Below are positions 59,501 through 64,000 of a stretch of DNA of 64,000 nt, piece by piece. A program made the translations under genes and the position numbers. Under the pieces are notes generated by a model, which saw only the letters and a list, made by a program, of their open reading frames with translations, was not told the origin of the DNA and searched no databases. Source of the stretch: Symbiodinium natans (taxonomy: Eukaryota; Sar; Dinophyceae; Suessiales; Symbiodiniaceae); contig CAJNDS010002207.1 of NCBI GenBank assembly GCA_905221605.1, forward strand, positions 324,501-388,500. The letters run 5' to 3'. Each line of letters begins with the position of its first letter. Within the stretch, counting starts at the first letter, position 1.

Positions 59501-62500
59501 ATCCCAAGATGATATTGTCCAACCCTACACACCCTCTGCAACACAAAACGTATAATGTTTTCAAAGCAAGTAGTAGTTTTGGATGGCCCATGATGGCCCC
59601 AAAAGGCTTAGCCTCAACTTCTTACACCAAACCCTACCCAGAATGCATGCCGCATACCAAGTAGTACGAACCCCGAGTCCGCGAGAGAGAGAGAGAGAGA
59701 GCGAGCGAGCGAGCGAGTTGCCTTGATCATGCCCCGTAGGGGAAGAAGAATAAGAAGAAGAAGAAGAGGAGAGAAGAAGAAGAAGAAGAAGAAGAAGAAG
59801 AAGAAGAAGAAGAAGAAGAAGAAGAAGAGTCGACACAGTTTCGTTGGAGTACAGGCTGCAACCAGAGGCTGAGACTCACACGCCACCCACGAAAAGCGTG
59901 GGCAGGCTCACGGACTGAGACCTAGGACTCTCGCCGCCCTCCGGGGCGGCTCCCCTTCGAACCACGCGGTCAGAGAGACATTCACCAAGCATCCTCAATG
60001 CCGGCGATCTTCCCTAGTTAGAAGCCCAGAGGTGACCTTCTTCGGGCAATTCATGCGGCTTATCCAAACCCTGGAGACACGTGGAGTCTGGGATGCAAGC
60101 TGTGCTTCGATACGTGGAACATCATGGGGTTCACGGTTTTGGGGTTGTGCGTGTGCAGGGTACTAGAAAAGGATCAGCTTGCGGCTTGCGAGTTTCTTGG
60201 CCAAGCTGATGGCACAGTACAAGCACCTGTCACAGTGATTAATTATGCCAACGAAAATTTGGGTACTGTAGGAGATCAAAACTCGTAAGGCTTCTTGCCA
60301 AACAGACATAGGCCTTCCGCTAAGACCTGGCCCTGCGTTTCTGAAGGTATGTATGAGGGCATGTATCTTGCTTTGCCCGCTCCACGGTGAGATCACATTA
60401 CTGCACACAGGTCTGCTGCACAAGTTATGTAGAGCAGGCTGCCGCCAGTGGTCATGTGGGCCACTGAAGAATGTCGATTTAGAAGTATAGTGCAGATGAC
60501 GGAGCAGTTGTGGCAGTCTAGCCTCCGCTGAACCTTTATTATCGACCCAGACTCTTTCAACCCCTCCAGCAGCCAAGGAGTCTACACCATGCGGTACCGC
60601 GCTTGTATCGCTGACATCTCTCGGCAGCTGGTGCCTGTGGCCTTCGCACAGCAGGCATCCAGAGCGTAGTGCACGGTCGTTATTAGATGTGCCACACAAA
60701 TCCGAGACCTCAGCCTTTCCGGACAGGGTCAGTTGCCAATCTTGTCACAATAGCCGTACATACGACCTCGTAAGCTCGGCACCTCCTCGCGAGGAAAGCT
60801 TCGACAACGTGCAGGAGACACGGATCTTGGGGCGGGTGGCCCTCAGGTCTCTTGTTGGGAGTCAGGTAATGTGTGTACAGTATTCTAGGGCGTCTAGGGC
60901 GTTCCAGAGTTGTGGGTGTGATCATCAGTGGGTTCAAGCAGTGTTGTGGACATATGGGACATATTGGGGATCGTGGGGCGTTCCTCAAGGCATGGCTGTT
61001 TCATTATGCGCATCCTGTCTAATGAAAATCGAAATACCTCCTTAAGATCGGTTGCAAGGCGAACAAGTCTTCAGGGCGTATGCGCCAGTTGCTCCAGGCC
61101 ATGGGCCATCGAAAGACAGGGGTGCTGGACGCAGGAACCGGTGTACCGCGCGAGTTACTTCTTTGTTGTTTAACACGCGGGGTCGAAAACGATCGCCTTG
61201 CACGCGTGCGAACTACAAGAATATTTAATGGCCAAATCGCGCATTCCTTTCCCTATTGCGACGTCTCAGGATGAGCGGAGCAGCCTGCAAGCAAGTTTTA
61301 AATTACAACCTCGCTTCTCGGGAACTAGGCCCCGCAAAAACAAACCATCTTATCCGAGGCTGTATTCTGCCAAAACCCTGCGGCAGCTGGGATACCCCAA
61401 ACAAAAAAGCACCTCAACTCGCCAATGATTGTTTAGGGTTCCCCAGTAGTCTGCTTGACAGGAGCTGTTTATCCTGTCCAAGGGCTTGGTGGCCCTGAAC
61501 AGCAGCTGGGTTGCTGATTCAGACAGGACCTTTACAACTGCGCTAGCTGAGAAATGTTACATCGGCGGATTTCGCTCGCTTTCGCTCTACAAACAGCATG
61601 TCGGCCTCGTGCACTTTGAATCGACAGCCAACCCAGATGCAGCTTTAGAAAGCCAGCCAAAGGCCAGATAAAACCCTGTACTGTGCATACTGTGCATCCT
61701 CGCCCGCCAGGTGTTCGTTGCACCCCTCACCAACCAACACTTGAATATGCCGTTCTACTCAACAAGAAGCCCAGCCCATGATTCACGGTTCCTTCAAACT
61801 CAAACAACGACCGCCACACACCTCCCTGCAATCTCCTCTCAGCCCCGAATCTGCCCAGGCAGGGTGGAAGGCGGCGGGGCAGTTTGGGGCGAAGACTTTG
61901 TGCTGTCGGACACCTCTCTGATCAGGCCTGTAGCGGGCTCCTTGGACTGAAATGTCGGACACTTATTTTGAAAGGAAACCTAGGCGCGCAGGGCTTCGTT
62001 TTCATAGCGTCGTTTTGTAGCGGGCAGATATCGGTTTAGCAGGTGTTTGGGCTATTTCGGGCTTATGGTCTGTAGGATTCATAGTTCAGGGTTTTGAGAA
62101 ACTCCAGAGCTAAGCTGCAAGTTTTGTGTGTTAATAGGAGTTGCAGACGAAGCTGAGAGCATGTGCACTGCAGGCTCTCCTCTGCAGCTTTCTGCTCTAG
62201 CACAGCAATTGAGGCTACGCGCTGACCTACATCGAGGTGTTGATGCTGACGCGGGAGCGTTTTATGGACGTCATCGAGCGGCGGAAGCTCTTCCCGACCA
62301 GTGAATTTTGATGTGCCCGCACAGATCGAATTGAAGACCATCTTGCAGTGCTGCCCATGCGCCATATACAGTAAGTATGCCATGCATGATGCAGCCTCAA
62401 TCTGTTATCACTGCAAGATGTGGCAGACGGGTGGAAGGGTTGGCAGCACTAACTTTTTGCATGGCGACAAGATCTCCTTGCCGTTAGTCGGGATATGTCG

Positions 62501-62781
62501 ATAGTATATTCGCTAGTTGAGATGCGGACCATTGCATGTAAGCCCCTGTACTATGTAGTCGCCAGTGAGGCGTGAACCCCTTTCAACTACACTGAATGTC
62601 TTGTAGACTGATCGGTCTTCTAGTCGCAAGGAAACTCACATGCCCTCAGCTCGGGATGATCGTCCGCCGCTACTGCGTGCGCGTGGCCGTCCCTTGGGCT
62701 CATACTCATACACTCTTTACACGTCAGGTCAGTCAATTTAGGTCTTGGCTGCAAGGTTGGCAGTGGGCAATTGCATGTTGA
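56571..62781 (+). CDS. Voltage-gated K+ channel with cyclic-nucleotide-binding-like domain, copy B (multi-exon)
   Basis: Paralogue of copy A, same strand, about 32 kb downstream, same domain order. Exons: a candidate N-terminal exon from 56571 to about 56651 (MIMRAQKTKNFVEPEL), 56732-56833 (WYIINPDSNGFANSW, S1), 56978-57197 (S2-S3, DMVLQFFTSYPRRTNRG), 57307-57424 (S4, IRVLRLVKLFRVLK), 58011-58149 (S5, CHWLACVWALTLQLV), 58396-58457 (FGIQTRES), 58625-58909 (filter TSVGYGDF, S6, C-linker), 59051 to about 59115 (LLEKMSPQLQAH), about 60025-60083 (EVTFFGQFMRLIQTL), 60578-60654 (RACIADISRQL), 60794-60846 (ESFDNVQETRILGRVAL), 61863-61936 (VWGEDFVLSDTSLI), 62214-62283 (YALTYIEVLMLTRERF), 62631 on (CPQLGMIVRRYCVRVAV). 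All phases agree except the junction near 59.1-60.0 kb, which I could not resolve. S5 and filter segments are identical to A over 15 residues. The last exon is open to 62781, but a further 3' exon is possible. The 5' start is uncertain. Confidence 0.87.
57595..57900 (+). repeat. GCGACAAAG dispersed repeat inside a copy-B intron
   Basis: CGCGACAAAG-like words occur at about 57599, 57632, 57647, 57850 and 57882, within the 57425-58010 intron between the S4 and S5 exons. Spacing is irregular. Confidence 0.45.
58184..58240. repeat. (AT)n microsatellite in a copy-B intron
   Basis: An AT tract with CATATATATGTATATG interruptions lies inside the 58150-58395 intron between the S5 and pre-pore exons. 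Confidence 0.8.
59682..59829 (+). repeat. Compound GA, GCGA and GAA microsatellite in a copy-B intron
   Basis: GA (59682-59700), GCGA (59701-59717) and a long GAA tract (59741-59829) separated by a short unique spacer containing CCCCGTAGGGG. It lies in the unresolved C-linker intron of copy B. Confidence 0.85.
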
Positions 62782-64000
62782 GGGTCGACAGGGCTTTGCG
62801 TGATTGTTCGTGGCGCGACCGTATATGCTGTGTGGCTTTGTTTTGCTGGGCTTCTCGGATTCTTGTTGCTTTAGGGGCTGAACGGGGGCATATCAACCTT
62901 GAGGGCTCCAACTCCGTGCAGTGGAGTTAAATCAAAGAGTGGTAACCTCAATTCTCAGAGCACAAGTGCCCATGTTTCCGCCTGATGTCGCGAGGCAGAG
63001 AACACTTCCACGGAAAGTCCAAGCCCTCACGCCCAAAATTTATTTTAGGACTGCTCATGCAGCCGTTCGCAGCCCGATTTGGAGGTCTTCCGCGGTATAC
63101 TCCGCGAAGCGCGGCTGCGCGCGCGGGAGGATTTGAGGCTCTGGATGTATTCATTTATGTGGTTTGCTTCGGTTTCAGGATCCCGGGTGTAAAGAAGGTT
63201 TTGGGTGGTTCAAGAGTTTATGGCATTGGCCGTTTGCAACTTGATGCATTGGTTCTAGGCGCACCCCAGAAGCAATTCGGGCCTCCAAGGTTCAGGGGCG
63301 AGGTTGAACTTCAGAAGAGCATGAAAACTGTTCTTCGAACAAAGGCCTCTACACTTTAGATTCGGGGAGAGTTGTTCTTCTTTACAAAGTTCCGTGAGGC
63401 CGCCATGTCGAGAGCTTTGCCCACAAGGGAGACAGTGTCGACCCTCTACCCCCATGATCAGCTCGGCTAGGATGGTACAGGTCCTAGTATTGGTGGTGAA
63501 GCTTCAAAGCGAATCTCAGGAAGCAGAAGAAGAAGCTGAGACAGCTCGCTGCATCTGCGCCACCTCCAGAAGCTCCTGCCGTGACCCGGTTGGGCTCAGT
63601 GAGTACTCTTGGGGTAGGATGCGAGCGGGTTCCTGCAACCTGTGGTAGAAGCCGTATCCTCAGATTCTGCTTCCCAACCACCTAAGCTTTCAAACTCCGA
63701 ATTATGATCACAGCAGTTGCCGACTGCCTGATACTATCAAGGCTAACCGCCTAGCTAACCCTGAACCCCAACCCAGCATCTAGCCCAAGCCTGAGCCACT
63801 GTTCTACCTCAGACCTGAGAGGCTATTTCCGGACACGACATGCCACAGCTTCTCGGGAGCGTGCCTGAAGCTTCTGAGACTTCGGTCCTGCCATGACGAA
63901 GGTATGTCTCAAACAGGTTCGCAGATTTCAGCGGGTTCTAAGCAGGGCACAGGCTGGTCATCAGCTTCTCCCAAGCATCGCTTACAAGCTTGCTGGAGCC
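62782..64000. other. Window end, no confirmed gene
   Basis: Apart from the weak candidate at 63.51-63.60 kb nothing is recognised. The 3' end of channel copy B may extend into or beyond this stretch. Confidence 0.45.
63512..63600 (+). CDS. Weak exon candidate (basic, Ala/Pro-rich)
   Basis: Following an acceptor-like GAATCTCAG, one frame reads KQKKKLRQLAASAPPPEAPA and then VTR. It resembles a cytoplasmic tail and could be a 3' exon of channel copy B, which otherwise ends in open sequence at 62781. No alignment with copy A supports this. Confidence 0.15.

Noticed and set aside
59555-59886. Leu- or Phe-homopolymer frames on the minus strand
   Set aside because: They are translations of the GAA microsatellite.
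59905-59975. Possible tRNA (TTCGAA with a nearby GC stem)
   Set aside because: No cloverleaf with acceptor, D and anticodon arms can be drawn on either strand.
1-64000. CRISPR arrays, bacterial operons, ribosome binding sites, reverse transcriptase motifs
   Set aside because: None were seen. The intron-rich eukaryotic gene structures make bacterial features inapplicable, and no YADD-type motif was found in the open frames.

Overview
The window looks like nuclear DNA of a dinoflagellate, most likely of the Symbiodiniaceae/Suessiales type. This is inferred from internal evidence only; no database was searched. Reasons: genes are sparse in roughly 50% GC DNA full of simple repeats. Every convincing gene lies on the + strand. 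Many introns begin with GC or GA instead of GT. Degenerate TTTAGGG (plant/dinoflagellate-type telomere) motifs occur, and intron-dense genes sit beside intronless ones.

Layout. 1-19.8 kb holds no gene I can name: C-rich, GAA and AT microsatellites, a TTTAGGG-bearing tandem block (5.5-5.7 kb), a palindromic GATGCTC block (7.26-7.7 kb), two degenerate minisatellites (14.85-15.45 kb) and a few weak exon candidates. 19.88-20.77 kb is an intronless, secreted FkbM-type methyltransferase. 24.6-30.9 kb is a voltage-gated, cyclic-nucleotide-binding-domain K+ channel gene (copy A) that I could splice in frame over about 13 introns. 31-36.9 kb is repeats. About 37.43-38.47 kb is an unrecognised three-exon gene with an acidic, charged C-terminus. 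39.375-39.625 kb is a MITE-like element with 21-bp terminal inverted repeats. About 40.49-42.79 kb is an FtsJ/RrmJ-like RNA methyltransferase gene whose SAM-binding motif is restored only by splicing. 43.7-44.05 kb is a minisatellite of the same family as that at 14.85 kb, in reverse orientation. 45.1-46.58 kb is an intronless pepsin-like aspartic protease. 46.6-56.4 kb is gene-poor. About 56.57-62.78 kb is a second channel gene (copy B), paralogous to A and in the same orientation about 32 kb downstream.

The most striking observation is the A/B pair. Aligning their proteins fixes 23 introns to the base: 8 GT-AG, 10 GC-AG and 5 GA-AG. Only about four intron positions are shared, so most introns appear to have been gained or lost after duplication while S1-S6, pore and cNBD stayed in frame.

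The genes form no obvious pathway. They look like independently transcribed members of a unidirectional gene array: membrane excitability (two channels), RNA modification (FtsJ-like), and secretory or lumenal enzymes (FkbM-like, aspartic protease).
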